Source: Pachypanchax playfairii
Lineage: Eukaryota > Chordata > Actinopteri > Cyprinodontiformes > Aplocheilidae
NCBI GenBank assembly: GCA_006937955.1
Contig: SSNP01000085.1
Span: 126,065 to 190,064 of the forward strand
Length of the DNA: 64,000 nt
Direction: 5' to 3'
The notes beneath the pieces are model-generated. The model did no database searches. It was given only the letters and a program-made list of their open reading frames with translations, and had not been told where the DNA came from. Position 1 is the stretch's first letter. Every line of letters begins with the position of its first letter. Below, piece by piece: positions 1-30,235 of this stretch. The translations under genes were made by a program, and so were the position numbers.

Positions 1-2104
1 GATTTTCTTATCTTGTCTTTCTACATGAAAGGGATAGCCTAAAGCCTCGGTCCAGGCTTTCCAGCTGAAGAGAATAATCTCCAAGTCTTGTAACAGATGT
101 TCACTTTGTTATGCTTTTTCTGTCCCCACAAAAACTAAAGACTGGCATTTCAAGATGTTTCCATTCTGGAACCTGTTTTCAAAAAATTTGTTTCAGGGCT
201 CCGAAAACACAGTTTTTTTTATGGACTCAAGGCGAAAACGATCAAGGTATTTTTGCATATTCACAAAACACAATTCCAGTGTTTTATACATAGTTCATGT
301 AATTGTACTTAAATCCAAACTGAACTCGTTTTTTCATTTTTTTTTTGTCATGCCAAATGCCAATATGTTTCTATGATTAACAAGGCTCATGTTAAAGGAA
401 GATGTTATTTTAAATCTGGACGTGGTGCCAGCAGGGAGAATGTGTGCCAGACGGCCTTCCAGGGTGAAATTTAGGGTAACATTTGTCACAAAGTAGTACA
501 TGACCGTTTACATAAATAGGCCTTGGCATCAAAAATGTTGCTATTCTGATGCTCTGATGATTATAGAGTTGAGTTTGAGCAGAGGAGAAATGTTAAACAG
601 AGTAATTCATGTGGTTTGCTTTGCAACATTTCTGTAAATCAATAAAAGCAATAAAAAAAAGGTGTTTGTTGAAGTTCTGCAGTAAAGTTTGAGAACTTAA
701 AAAGTTAATGTTGGTTAATAATAATTCTCCTGCAAACACTAACACAACAATACGAAAAAACGGTGTAAGCTGTTAATTTTATGTGGATGGTTTAGTTTAT
801 CTGTATTGTTGCTGTTTAAAAACTGTGAGTGACTGGTGGCATTTTCATTTATGCACATATATGTTACTCAAAATGAGTTTTAGTTAGATTATCCGTCTAC
901 CTTTACAAGCTATAGAAAGGATGTGAAGGTTTGATACTATTATTTAACTTCCCAACCTGTTGTAACCGAGCAACCAGCTGACTCAGCTCTGCTCAGAAAC
1001 ATGCTGTATTTAATGATGCAGACACGGGAAATTGGATGTTTTTAAAACCATTTTTAGTGAGAGAAAGTTGACTCAATATGTGAATCATAAAAATAAAAAT
1101 AAAAAACTACTAATATTGTGTTTTTAGTTGTTGTCCTATTTACCATTCCTTCAATTAGTGAATTAATCACAATCAAGTGCATGACCTGATAGTCATTTGA
1201 GGAGCTACGGAGCATATTTCTATAATAGTTAATTAGCATATGGCATTTAACATAGATATAAAATATTAACGTAACATGAAGTTATATAAGAGCTTAAACA
1301 GGCACTGTAAGATGTGTAAACCCTTCAAATAAGTTGGAGACTTGCCCGGTTTAACAGGGAGTTCTGCCTCTGAGATCTGTCTGTATGCTGCAGATGAGTC
1401 TCCATGGGAGATGAACAGGGACTCGGGGATTTCTAGACTACAAGAGGTCAGACCCATTAGGGATTTAGGAGTTCAGCTCAGGTCCAGTCTCAGCTGTGGG
1501 GTTTGACCTCGCTGATCAGTTGCTCACGCCACCATGCGGATTGTGTCTGATTCTCTTTCTAGGAAGGAACTTGACTAAGTTAATAAGATAATTGATAAGA
1601 GTTTGAAACTTAACAGGGAAACTTAATTAGTTTTTTTTATGTTGACACGTTTTAAAATACAATGCAAGTAATGACAAGTAGGATGAATGCAGACTTGTCA
1701 GCAACAGATTTCCCTGTTTGCTGTAATCATGAGTGTGTTAGTGACATATTGGTTATGTTACAAGTCTTCAAATAGCTTTTCAGGCTCTTTCTCACTCTGT
1801 AAAGATAGAAGCACAAAGTTTTCACACTTGTAACTGGGGCTGCGTACCTGAGCTCTTTCAGCAAGAACAATCAATCAACAACAAGGGAACAACAGCAGCT
1901 GCAGACCGGGCCAAGCCCTGAGGGCCGAAGGAAGGCATGTGTGTGTTATTGTTGTTGTTGTTGTGATTGAATGCGAGGAAGGGGAAATGCCACGCATGCC
2001 TGAACACACAGACCAGCACATAGTTGTGTGAAAAACAGCACGTTGCTGCTCTTTAGAGGGCACGAGCGTGGAAGAGAAACGCTGCGACAGGGAGGATATG
2101 AGCT

Positions 2105-2134
2105 AACACACACACACACACACATACACACACG
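2105..2134. repeat. (CA)n microsatellite
   Basis: An alternating CA tract, interrupted once by a T, inside igf1r intron 2. It is a simple repeat with no other function visible. Confidence 0.85.
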
Positions 2135-3248
2135 CAGCTTTGTGCACAGGCCTAAACAGAGATTTAGTCAAGCTCATCTGACCCAGCTGTCTGCATGAGA
2201 AAATCACGTTACTTTGCACCTTTCAAATACGAGCACCTCTAGCGAGCAGAGCGATCAATCCCTCCCAACTCTTAGAGGCAGACGAACTCCGCCATAAGTG
2301 TGAAAAACACCACTTTAGATTAGATTCTGGCACTTGAGACGGTATCCTTGTAAAAGTAAGACAGCGTTACTGGAGTCTGGGATGCGGTTTGTGAGTGAAG
2401 GAAGCATCTTCTTCATGCTGGCTGCCCGGGCTGATGTGGTTTAAACAAGTGTCTGCAGTGATCCGCTGGGGGCTCCTGGGGAAGATCAGGTTTCCGGATG
2501 AGGATGTGGACTGATGCAGCTCAGGGACCTGGTTTGGGAAGGAAAGTGGGGGAGTCAGCCTTCAGTTTTGGCTGCAATAACCGGTGATGATGGGCCTGAT
2601 GTCTGCTACTGTTCTTTAGCTTGGCTGCCTCGTCTGCTCTCAGATCTAGTAACCCAACCTCACAATCAGGTGGAAAGCTTTTGTCCACGCAGTGCAGTGG
2701 ATTTCTATGTAGCAAAATGAAGATTTTAATAAATGACATAAATAAATCTTATTTCATTCCAATTAAGCTATGGGCCTTTTTTAAACTATTGCAATGCCAA
2801 TATAATTAATGTGCAGATTTTGCAGCAGCAGCCTCTGAGTTTTTAATTTTCTGTGTTTTGCACTTTATTATTTGGATTGAAACGATGCCTGTTAAATCTA
2901 AATCCATCTTTTCTAAATATTAGCAGGGTTATAACAAGCTAATGTTGTTGTAAAGCATCAGAATCGTTTACGAGAATACAGCTGCTTGTTGTGACATGAG
3001 CTCAAGGTTTTCTGTAACTTACCATTTCCCTGAATCTGTGGAAAAGTCATGCTTAATCACCATGGTTACAACCACCCCCCCTCCCAAGCCTGCTCAAGAG
3101 AGGACTTGTTTACCGTCTCAGCTCCAGACTCAATAACATGTCAGTCATTAGAGTGAGAACCTCCCCCACCTGCCTCTGATTGGTCCAAACGATAGCAACT
3201 AGTTTAACTCCCGCCCTCCTCCTCTTCCTCTCAGACAACCAACAACCC

Positions 3249-3300
3249 CCCCCCCACACACACACACACACACCACACCACACCACACCACACCACACAC
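3249..3300. repeat. poly-C, (CA)n and (CACAC)n compound repeat
   Basis: A run of C is followed by a CA dinucleotide tract and then by five-base CACAC-type units. It is a compound simple repeat in igf1r intron 2. It makes a spurious Trp/Gly/Val-rich frame on the minus strand. Confidence 0.85.
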
Positions 3301-6300
3301 CCTTTCATCAATGTGAATAATGAATGACTTCCCAACTGTCTGTCACGCTTCCCACTTCTGTTCTATGACACTGAAAAAACACGCTGCGCTTTGATGTCAG
3401 GAAGAATGAAGCTTTTAATCTTTCATCAGACCATTTCTATGTTTTATTATGACTGACACCTGTGATCAGTTTCAGCAGAATAAAAAATAGGATCATTTTC
3501 AACATTTCTTATATTTTCGCATCACACTTCATCTTGTGAGGTGTCAACGCCATGCTGGCAGTAAATGCGTCACTAGTCTTCCAGTGTAAACATCGTAGTA
3601 GTCTACCTAACACAACATGCTCTTGAGCAAACAGGACAGGAATTTAGAGGAGGAGCACTGATGCAATGCAAGACTTTTCCTCCTATTTACTACGTTTTTT
3701 TAAAACATATATTTTGCACTGATTAATGGCAAGTTGCACCTCCAGAAATGTAAAGTTTTGGCAGGTCAAAGATGTGGATTAATCAGTGCCAAAAACGAGG
3801 CATTACTATAAAAAACTAAAAGAAGAGAATGCTGTGTCTTGTTAGTCTGAAACAGAATCAAAATATATTTCCAAACATTTTGAGAAAACGATCCAAAGGG
3901 TTAATTTGTACTGGCGCAGATCTCGAAAGAGTCTTTGGGATGTTTTTAAAAACAAAATTAGAGCAATGACAATTATTTTTAGGTATGTCTGCTGCTCACT
4001 TTATATTTTAATCTGAAATTTTCTTTATAATTAGTTTATAAATAAGACATATTTGAATCCCCATTCAGTTAGCTACAGTAACTTGGAGCAGTTATTACTT
4101 TTAGTTTTTCAGATGCACATTTTTAACAGATTTTGCCAAGTTGCATTTTTTTTTAGAGAAATTTGAAGCACCAGCAGGTCAAATGTTACAAAAATATTTA
4201 GATATCAGGACAATAAAATTCCAATCTGGGATTTTTTTTTCTCCACAAAGTTCATCCTGAGGTCAGACCATGTAATTTTCAGCGAAACTGTAACAATCCC
4301 GTGTTCTTTATGTTACTCTACAGGCCTTGGCTTGTTAAGTGTTAACTTAATCATAGCACATTTATAAAAAGACTGAGCTGAAAAGCTTGTTTTGAAGGGT
4401 TGCCTGGAGAAAGAACATGGTACAAGTACAACATTTCTGTAACAATGTTGTTTTTGACATTTTAGACAGAAATGAAAAATGTGCCAAAATACATGTTGCC
4501 TTCAAAAACCTTTCTAAAGTCAGGTTGAAATGTAAAACACAAAAAGATCCGGAGTTCTTCTTGTATTTTACAAATTAAAAACATTCTGGTAAACAAATTA
4601 AACAAATGAACAATTTCAGGTCAATTTGTTTTGCACTTACATGTTATTTGGGAACATTTTTATAATGCACTCCTCGTTAGGAGGTAAAATGGCCCTTTCT
4701 CGTGTTTTCAAAGCATTCCTGAATTTGTCACAAGGTATTAACATTCCCTCTGCTGAATCCTCAGTAGTCTCAAACATTTTACAGATTCTTCACATAGTCC
4801 TGCAAGTGAACAATAAGAGAAAACAATGTCTGTTCCTTAACCCGTTAGTAACAAACCATACAAATGCAACTTTTTTTCATGGTGGTTGTAGGGACGTATT
4901 AACATCAGGGGGACTCTCCTCTGTGTTGACTGTTGTCCTGTTTGGATGAAATGTACCCGGCTGCTGCTCATGTTGCAGCGCTCCGATAAACAGCGGGGGT
5001 TTGGTGTCTGACCTGGCTATGTCTGCTCAGTAAAAGAGCTGGAGGGAGGGGAGTTGTGTAACTACTGTACGAGGAGAACAACATCCCCTACCCCCCACTC
5101 TCAGCAGTTTGACGTGTTCCACTCAGATTATAACCAGCGTTTCTGTTTCCACGTCTTGGGTCGCAGATCTGTTCTTACTACGGAAACTTAATGTAACACC
5201 TTTTGACCTTGACCCCAATCTTTTAAGGCTTCTTGTGTATTCTCAGATGTGTTGAATAACCAGTCAGGCAACAACATGGATGATGACGTCTTATCTGAAG
5301 AGAAGCCCCTTGTTAGGAAGTCCCTTAGCTTTGAAGCAGTGTAAACCTATAATGCCCTGCATAGTTATGTGTAGTGAGCAGCAGCGTGGAAATAGGCCTG
5401 CAATGGGAGCATCTATAAATAGGAGATTGTAGCTTTGATACCACGAGTTGTTTGGTCACTCAGTGAAACCCGGTTGACTTATATGGATTTAAGACAGTGA
5501 CTCCCCTCACCCCGCTCTCTTCTGGCAGAAGGTATGCATGTTTGGGATTTTTCCACACTGAAGAATCTGCTAAAATGATACAGAAAGAAAAGACATCCTT
5601 TACTATGTCTCATTTCAGTTTGCTGTGGCTGCCCCCTTTTGGTAGGTTTCCAGAAAAGTGAACCCTCGCTTATGTTTCATTGGCTTTCTTTTTTTTTTTT
5701 TTTTTTTTTACACTGTGCAAATGTGCAACACTACCCTACTTGTACTGACCACATTAATGTCCAAATAGCAATTAAACCCTAGCTGTCATGTGAGAATCTG
5801 AGTGTGTTGACATTTGATGCTGTCATTTAAAAACAAAAATCTTTGCCCTATACTTTGGATCAGGTCCAGAATATTTGGGTAACACTATTTGCAAAGTGCA
5901 AAGAGTCTTTCTACTCCTCATGTGATGAAGCATGTTCATAGTGCAAAGCTTTATATAATACAGGAAAGGCGATACAGCTTAATAGCCTACTTACTTGTGT
6001 CCATGTGAAAATGCTCCTACAGGCAGTAAATGCAGAGTGATATTTATTTTTTCTTTTAAAATGCATTCAAATATATATATATCTCTCCAGAACTGATGAC
6101 AAAAGGAAATAGCTAGAGTAGAATTTCCTTTTGTTGTAGAACCCCAGAGGAATGTTACCTCCTCTGCACAATTACATTTGAGCGGATGGCAAGTATTTGA
6201 GAAACTTTTCAGAGTGGGAGTGATCACTTTGCCTTGTATAAAAATAAATAAAAGTACAACTGGCATGTTTTTTTGCTTGTGGTGCTCCATGACTCTTTTA

Positions 6301-9011
6301 ACCCAAATGTCTGGTAATCCAAGGTGGAAAGATGAATTCACCCTTTCAAATTTTCACAAACATGCATTTTAAAATCTCCTTTTGTCAGAATATTTAAACT
6401 GAGAAAATAAACATTTATGTGACGTGTGCACATGTCATATGCAGAATTGCACTCATTTTTCTTGTCTTGTGAAATCCAACAATAGAATGACTAAATTAAT
6501 ACAGATAAAGGGGATTGTCACCCAATTACAGACTGAGCACATTTCCCTTCAGCTTCGAGCCTGCAACATGGAAGCAGTTGCTAAGGAAACAGGAGAGTTG
6601 TGTCTTTAATTTTAGTTCAGTCTTGTTCAGTCCATGTGCAGAAATCTGTTTTGGAGCAATAACACAGAACATGACAATAAATAGTAAACACTTGGAAGTG
6701 TGCTGTTATGGAAAAGTTATGAACGATTATAATTATTAACATTGAACAGTCCGTGCCCAAGATGATTAAACAAGTCAGACCTTTAGTACTGATGATGGAC
6801 TTTATATATTTTTGAGCATTAAAGCAATATTTCATATATTTTGAAGCGGGTTCTGTGGAAAAGTTATGAACAATTAATATCTTTATCGACCGCAATTTGA
6901 AGAAAAACACATTTGTTCTGATTGAATTGAGACAGCTTATCCAAGTGGAGCCAAAACCAATTTTTAGATAAAAATGTTACAAGTTCATGTGAACAATTTT
7001 TGCATGACTGTGAGAAATTTGACGATATTTCTGCCAGAAATCCTCCAGGCTGCTGCAGCCACATTTAGTGCTTACAAATAACGTGCCATAACAAATATTT
7101 TTTTTATTTATCACAGCATCAATCTATTTTGTCACTGGCCCATTAGAATCCAAAACTTGTCAGTGGTTCTTCAATCTGAGGTTGTTTATCTACAACAGGT
7201 GACATGTTAATTGTTCTAATCCGTTCCACAGGTTTATACCTACTATAAAAGATCTGCATTATTGCATAAAAGCTCTAGAATCTACAAGTTCATTGTCAGT
7301 GACATACTTTTGTATCACCCATGCTTATTCTAGGTGGTTTATCTTTAGTATAGGCTGGTCTGAAACTAGGACATCCCTGCCTGCAGTGACATGAGATTAA
7401 GAACTGAATCCTACTCTTTTGTAAATTTGCTTATTTTAAAAAGTAAGCATAAGTAAAACTATTTAACTTTTCCTAATACTCAGACAAATACATTTAAGAT
7501 AACTAGCTGAGAGGACTACAAACAAGAGCTTATCTAATTGTGTTGCATGTCATTATCCAAACATATATTTTTTTTAATAACCTGGCTTTTGTGTGTGTCA
7601 AAGCTGGGATTTTAAACAGCTTATTCTCCATGTCATTATTTAGCATGTTTGCAAGATAAATCTGACAAACTGTCAGCATGCACAATTTGTCAGATCTTTT
7701 CTCTGTCCTCAGCAATGTGGAAAGGATGCCCGTTATTAGGAACACATTGCTCTGTGTTTTTGGTTTCTCAGGGACGTCCAGTAAACAGTGAGGAGCTTCA
7801 AATGGTCCTGTTGCCCAACATTAATTGGAAACACGCCACATGCTTACTCTCTGTAGATTTTTTCACAAGATGTCGTCTTTGTCTTTTTCACATCTGCAGT
7901 GATACAGGAGTTAAGAGAAGAGCAGCAGTCTTTTTATTCAGTTATTGCAGGATATTCATGTTAAGGAAACACTTTTTTTTCCTGTTGCTGTATTTGGAAG
8001 TTTGGATGAGCTGACATCATTATTAATAATTGGGTCTGATGTCATTTATTCAAGTGAAATGAGCTTTTGCAAATGTGCAGCTGGAACAGTTAAACAGTTC
8101 CAACTAAGTGTGTCTTTAATTTTGTTTCCTTTCTTCTTTCATGGGTGCAGAAGGGATGAGAAAGAGAATAGAAATGCTGAGGACTTGTGATTGTGTCAGA
8201 TCAGCACTCAGTCATTCTGGAATCTATTTTGTATATATGAAATAAAAAGCACAGTTTTTGCTTTCCTGTGTAAGCAATTTGTTTGCTGTCAGGTCAGTTT
8301 CCAAGTAGAAAACCACAATGACAAATTCTTTGTGTTCCTTGAAATAAACGTTAACTGATTAATGAAACATTAAATAAGCATATTATATCATATTTATAAC
8401 TTTTCTTTACCTTTATTGAAGTGTGTGTTCATAAATAACATAAAAAGTTGGAGAGATTAACCAAACATCTTTCTTTTAATTACTGTTTTAACTTTTGAAC
8501 CAACAGTTGCTGCAGTTTTTCAGACGTCTTGTTCAGACTCGCCCGAGTTTTTGTTTGTTGATGTCTCCATGTTTCTTTTCCTCAAACCAAAAGCACGTAT
8601 ATTGAGACCACTGCCTTTCTTTCACTTGAGGATTATCCAGATTGTAAATATGTGAAATGAATGTCCCTTTTCAGCTGAACATAACTAAGGTTTAAAGTGT
8701 TTACATGGATTACTGTGTTGCTAGGAGTCCAGTGTTTTTCATGATCACCTGTTTCTCAAGTTATTTTTCTTTTTCTTTCCACCTTTCCAGTTTTTTTTTT
8801 CTCATGATATTTTTTTTCTTTTACCTTTTCGATTTTAAGTTCTTTTTATTATTATTCAACAAAAGATTTGCCAGATGTCTTTACAGGTTTTATGCCAGAT
8901 TATTTAACATTGGACCACTGTTCATAATTTATCTTTTCTGGATTGAAACATTCTAACGTTTTACTCTTGCATAAGACTGACCTCTTCATCGTGTTTCTCT
9001 GTCCTCCTCAG

Positions 9012-24852
<15,841 letters not shown>

Positions 24853-27800
24853 TATCATCCCGCACCTCCTCCTCCTCTCACACAGGGTAACTAAAACCTC
24901 TCAGTCTCCTAAAGAGAGATGGACGAGGTATGAAACGGACTTTGTTCTACTGTGTGCCAGTAGATGGTCTCTCAAAAAGACCAGAGAATACAAACTGTAA
25001 AACAGCACAGAAACCTGCTGAGGCATTTGGAGTTTGGTGGCTCAGACACACTGGGGGACCTTCCCGCGCAGCCTGCATTTCAGTCTTTGTTACATAATAA
25101 AGAGAAAAACAACACAGGCATGCATCTTGGCACACACGAACTTAAGAAAAACAAATTTTTTTTAAGCATATCTGCCAGCAAAAACCAACAGAAAAGCACT
25201 TTTTGTCCTGAGGTTTTCAAAGAGGATGTGATGGATATTTGAGTGTGTATTTATATAATCACATCTTTCTCTTTACGATATGGTATAGCTCCATTTCTTA
25301 AATGACTTTCTGTCCGCGAGTCGACCGACTCGTGTTGTGTGAGGTTGCCTCAGTTCAAAGGTTTGAAATATGATTCATGATACATTTAAATATTGATATT
25401 TCTATGTGATACTGTCAGATGTGTGTAAAATTGGTAGAAGGCCTATTTTATATCTGCCTAACTATTGCCAAATCAAGTTTTTCTTTCAGCCTCATTCAGG
25501 TGTCCCTATTCTTTTTTTCTATTTTTATGAAAGACTGTGATTCACAGTTAAGATATATCTTTTTTTTTGTGCAATAATACCAATTTGGTGATTTGTATTT
25601 TTTCAGGCTGTTTGCTTAAGTTAAGTAGTCGTGACTGTGCTGGAAGCGAAAACGAGGTTTGCTAGATTTTGCTATATCTGCACTGAGTGTGGGACAATTT
25701 TTTTCAAAAGGCAGAAAGACAAACAAACACACACACAAAAAAAAAAAATCTACGGAGTGAATTTTAGTCACTGTTGAAACAAAAATAAGAGTCTTTCATA
25801 AGAGATTTGACGTGGGAGATAAAACATCACGTTACAATATTAGTAAGAACTTTGATTTATCTAATGCCAATTTTAAGTAACCACTACATTTGGGATATAA
25901 TAAAGGGACGACGGACGAATTCCGAAAAGTCTGTACTTGTGGAAGTAAAGCACGAAGTCCCCGTCGCACGGGATAAAGAGCCTGCTACAATGTGGAGGGT
26001 CTTGGCGAGGTCTTTAGGTTGGTAGTAAAATCCATGATGGTTTTCAGTATGCACACTTCAGTAGTGAGGTCATAGTGCCAAGGTTACGACACCATCATGC
26101 CATGTCATGCTAATAGCTGACGTGTTTGAGAGTTGTGCCAGGCATGTGGTGCGATCATGGGAATGTGTAGAAGGATTGTAGATGTGGAAAACAGCAGGTT
26201 AAACCTGTTCGACTGATCCTCGGAGCGTAGTCATGGTCGCCATCTGGCCATGTTAGGATCGGTCGTGCAGGTTGAGCGTGTAGCGGGAGTGTCATCCCTA
26301 AGCGAAAGGGGGTTCGGTTGCTTTTATCCACGTTTTCACGCAAACAGATCAAAAATTCCACATACATGACATTATTCAAATCACGGGGAAACATAAAGCT
26401 GCACTCACCTGGCGTATTTATTTATTATGTTTTAAGAGTGAAAACAATAAGATGGAAATTTTGATTTATTTATTTTTTTTGTCATAAAAGTAGATAAATG
26501 TCTTGCTTCCAATGTTATCTGACGTTCTTCAACCCCACATCACTGCAGAAGTTACCGAGGGGAGTCTTCACTGTTGTTGCATATCAAATGATTAACTGAG
26601 AGTGGCCTTATAAGATGTTGCTTTACCACCCGATTCACGCAGATCTGAGCAAAAATAATGTTCTCATCCATCGCTGTAAGTCTGCAAACTGTGAATCACA
26701 GTCTCAGTCCATCTTTGTTCTCGTTTGGGAAAAATAAAAAATGCAAAAACTCACAGCAAATCCCCCCAAATTTTCCACAAATCATTTAACTTGACAATCC
26801 TAAAAAAAAAAAATAAAGCCCCTCCCACTCACACGCCTTTCATTTTATGTCCAAGTCTGCATTTCTTGTCGAAGGTTTAAACTGTTTGGCTGGTTAGTCG
26901 CTCAAAGCAGGTTAGAAACAGCCCTGAGTTTCTCTGCATTTCAGTTACATATAAAAGGTCTTATAGTTGTATTTTTCACAGCAGGATGAGTTTTTTTTTT
27001 TTTTTATATATATAAACTTCAATGATTTGGTCACTTTAAAAAAAACAACAACTTTTTTTACGGTTGAAAACCTTTGCCTCTATGTCTGTACGAAACAAAG
27101 CTGCTATTTTATTCTTTTCTCTCTCCCTCTTCAGTTTCTTCAGGTTTTTTTTTACAATATGATCAAATTCATAAATCTAGTAAGAACTTTCCCCGAAAGG
27201 TTTTCACTACCACGTTTAGTTTATTGCTTTTAATTTTTATGAAATGTTTCCTTTTTGTATTTGTTTTGTAGATGTCTATCAATATTATTATTATTATTAT
27301 TAAAATGATTACTATTGTTTTAGAAATGAACATTTTTAACTCGATGTGTGAGAGTGTAATATGTTCTGCACCCTTTTTGTTTTCTTTGCTTTTTGTATTT
27401 TTATTGTTTAGCACTGCGCCTAGCGTTGCCCTCTAGGTGCGACTCGATCTCAGGTTCAAGTAAAAGCTTTGCTTCCTCACAACATTCTCATATCATCTTC
27501 GACTTGCTGTACCTCCCCCCGGCATTGTGTTAGCTTAAATAGTGCCCCCCCACCCCCCCACACACATCCTCCTGCTGTGCCTCCTTTCAAAGAGAGAATT
27601 AGCTCTAATATACAAGATGATTATTTCATATAAATTCTGGTTCTCGTCTGTTTGGCGCCTCTCATCCCATAAATAGGGCTAACTGGGTTGTTCGCCTTAA
27701 TTTACCAGTCATCTTTTAAGCATTTACAAATCTTTTTTTTTTAAGCAGGATGCCCTTTCTGTTAAATATTGTCAAAGCCAGATTATTTTCACACTGGTTG

Positions 27801-28460
27801 ATTGTCTGCGTTATCGCTGCCTCTGAAAAACCAAAAACAGTTTCAAGTCCAGGGAAGGCAACAAGTTTCAGTGTCTCACACACATAATATAAAGTGGCTG
27901 AATAGTGAAAGTGTTTTGAAGGATTTTTCATGCTGCCTGGCAGTTTACTTGTTTGTTTATTTATATTTTCATTCCTTTTCTGGAATACGGATACACTATA
28001 AATTATTGTAGAAATGCCCCGTGATTTTCAAAGTAGGGATTTATTTGATTTTATTTCTCCCTTCAGACATATATCTACCTCACTCTTTTAAATATATTTG
28101 TATAAAACAATTACATTTCACTCTTATCAGTTTGAACAGAAACCTAATTTTAGTGAAAACCCACAGGGATCTAGCAGAACCTCATAAAGCAGATTATAGG
28201 ACGGAAGATGGATTTGTTTTATATAAAGAAAAGATCAAAGGTATCTTTCCACCTCAGACAGAACCAGAACCAAGGTGCTGCTGATCTTCACCACAGTTTG
28301 GTCAAATAATTTATTTATTTGAGATAATATAAATATATCAACCTACACTGATAAAACATGCGGTGGAATAGCTCATTCCAGCATCGCCAAATCCCAGCCG
28401 TCGATATATAAATACTAGAAATGGGAACAAAATGCAGGAATTTAAGCCAACATGAAACAA

Positions 28461-28770
28461 GCGCCCCCTGCTGGCTGGCTGCAGTATCAGTTAAGCCACA
28501 CCCCTTTCATGCAAACTAATAGGAACTAATGTTCCTGACTAAAACAAAAAAAAATTCTCCTCAGATTGGTTTTTCCAGGGTTTTTAATATTAATTTCACT
28601 GATACGTTTAATTCAGTATTTGAAGGAAGGAAGCGTAAAAAACACAGTGATCATCACTGGGTAATTAGGTGATCAGACTTCCAAATTTATCCAAAAAATG
28701 CAGCATGGCAGCACCTGTATTATGGCTTCACTTTTGAACACAAGAAGCCAATGAAAATGTTTTATTTATG
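28461..28770 (+). repeat. dispersed repeat, copy B (about 310 bp, MITE-like)
   Basis: Starts with the block ctggctggctgcagtat, which recurs at 42862, and ends with ggcttcacttttgaac, whose reverse complement recurs at about 48060. It therefore seems to hold both ends of one family. No coding capacity. It lies in the presumed igf1r 3' UTR. Confidence 0.45.
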
Positions 28771-30191
28771 TCGCTGGTCCCAACTTGTCACAACCTCAAA
28801 TCCTCACAACACAACCTCAACTGTCTCCTCTGAAAAATACTGATTATAAAGAAGAATTTAACACAGGGAATATTAAAGGGAAACGTATTGTTCAGCTCCA
28901 AGAGACAGAGAAATGAATAAACACATACAGAAATAAATACATATGCTCTTTCCTTTCAGCCAATCTTGGATTATTACATGTTTTATGTTTTATTCCAAAC
29001 AACTTGATGGCATTTACTCTTTACATTAAGTTTTTATGTATGTTAATACTTTGTAAATGTACTTTTCCACAGAAAAGCTTTGAATCCCTACGTTCTCACC
29101 TGTTTCTACTTCTCGTAGGACTCAAAGAGACTTTCAGTGTTTTAATCCGAGAAGCAGTTAAAAATCATTTTCAATTACTTTGATTGTATCATTAGTTTGG
29201 TTCCTCTGAATGTCGTCATTTACCCATGTCCACCCACTCAATGCCTTAGTGTTCATGTCATTTTCTGTCCATCTGGCTCTCTTGATGGGCGTTTTTCGAT
29301 CTTTCAGGAGTAATTTATGCGTTTAATCTGCTGCACCGTTAGTGGATCTTATATCAGCACTCATACGAGGCAGCAAAGTCGCTCCGACATCTTCAAAAAG
29401 CTTTTTTTCGTCATTGATTGATACCCAGAAGCAATAAAAACTGAATTATGAGTGATCCACCACATAAGATGTAAAATTTCTGTGCTCGGTCAAGGTTACT
29501 TCGCACAAAAGTGAACAATGTTTTCAGTTAAAATTAGTCGAGCTGCTGCTGAGTAGCTACAGACAAGTAAACAGTTAATGTACGTGTGTTTAGGATGAAT
29601 ACATTGCAGCATTCTTCAGTAGAAATCAATCCATTGTGTGATGAACTCTTACAGTTTGAGCCCAAATCTGTCAAAACTGCAGCATTTGAGTCATGATGCG
29701 TAAAACAGGGACGATTCACAGATTTCTGGTAAACAACCTGATCAGCAACAAATAATTGTTTCCCATTTCATTACGAGTTTAAGTCATAAACATCCTTCTT
29801 GTTTCTCCAAAATGTTTTGTTCAGACTAATGTCAGGTTTATGGGAAATGCGTCCGTGTGTTTCCCTGCAATAATCGGTTCGAGGTTTCTCCTTCATGTCT
29901 GTTTTTGTATCATATGCATTCCTACACCTTCTGAGGGGCCTTGGTCTACTACTATGATCTATTATAATGCTTTTGCAAAAATTTGTGCTCATATGTTGAC
30001 TGGGGGAAAAGGAAAATACTTCAAAGTTTGTTTTTTTCACTAAGCTCTCGTCTTCTTTCAAGCGCTCTGTATCTGAAGCCTCAAAAGTTGTTTTATCACT
30101 TCTATGGCTGAGATGGTGTATTTTTTGACAAGCCGTCTCTAAATGTATATGAGAATTTTCTTGTATTCTACTTTTTTTTCCTGAAATTTTG

Positions 30192-30205
30192 AATAAATGA
30201 ATAAA
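30192..30205 (+). terminator. tandem polyadenylation signals, candidate igf1r 3' end
   Basis: Two overlapping-scale AATAAA hexamers, 8 bp apart, on the plus strand. They lie about 90 bp from the stop codon of the convergent gene. Use by igf1r is inferred. Confidence 0.4.
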
Positions 30206-30229
30206 TCAACAAGAACCAAGATGGCTCTG

Positions 30230-30235
30230 TTTATT
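30230..30235 (-). terminator. polyadenylation signal for pgpep1l
   Basis: AATAAA on the minus strand, about 56 nt downstream of the pgpep1l stop codon. It is the nearest canonical signal and suggests a very short 3' UTR. Confidence 0.55.

Larger units (their letters stand above)
1..9011 (+). other. igf1r intron 2 (3' part), no exon seen
   Basis: This stretch precedes the first recognisable igf1r exon, which corresponds to human exon 3 and begins with a split codon, so it is intron 2 sequence. It is AT-rich, with many homopolymer T runs (for example 5691-5709), a CA repeat near 2105-2134 and a CA/CACAC tract at 3249-3300. Open frames here, up to 121 codons, have no recognisable domain and no splice-site support. 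No RNA gene was recognised. The acceptor is the AG at 9010-9011. Confidence 0.75.
24853..30205 (+). other. igf1r: probable igf1r 3' UTR
   Basis: No coding exon is visible between the igf1r stop and pgpep1l. The tract is AT-rich with many poly-U and poly-A runs and several AATAAA hexamers (for example near 25095 and 26812). Two tandem AATAAA signals at 30192-30197 and 30200-30205 would give a 3' UTR of about 5.3 kb. Mammalian IGF1R also has a very long 3' UTR. The true end is inferred, and earlier sites could be used. Confidence 0.45.

Noticed and set aside
3716..3788. Inverted gcactgattaat arms with a 49-nt spacer
   Set aside because: Short arms in AT-rich sequence, no terminal features of a transposon.
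4626..4949. 107-codon open frame in igf1r intron 2
   Set aside because: No recognisable domain, no splice-site context, low-complexity composition similar to the surrounding intron.
5991..6341. 116-codon minus-strand frame in igf1r intron 2
   Set aside because: Chance frame; no domain and overlaps unrelated plus-strand frames.
6709..6871. Two copies of tggaaaagttatgaac 147 bp apart
   Set aside because: Only 16 identical bases in AT-rich intron; could be a small local duplication but nothing more can be said.
7649..8014. 121-codon frame in igf1r intron 2
   Set aside because: No family resemblance; overlaps another chance frame and AT-rich intron sequence.
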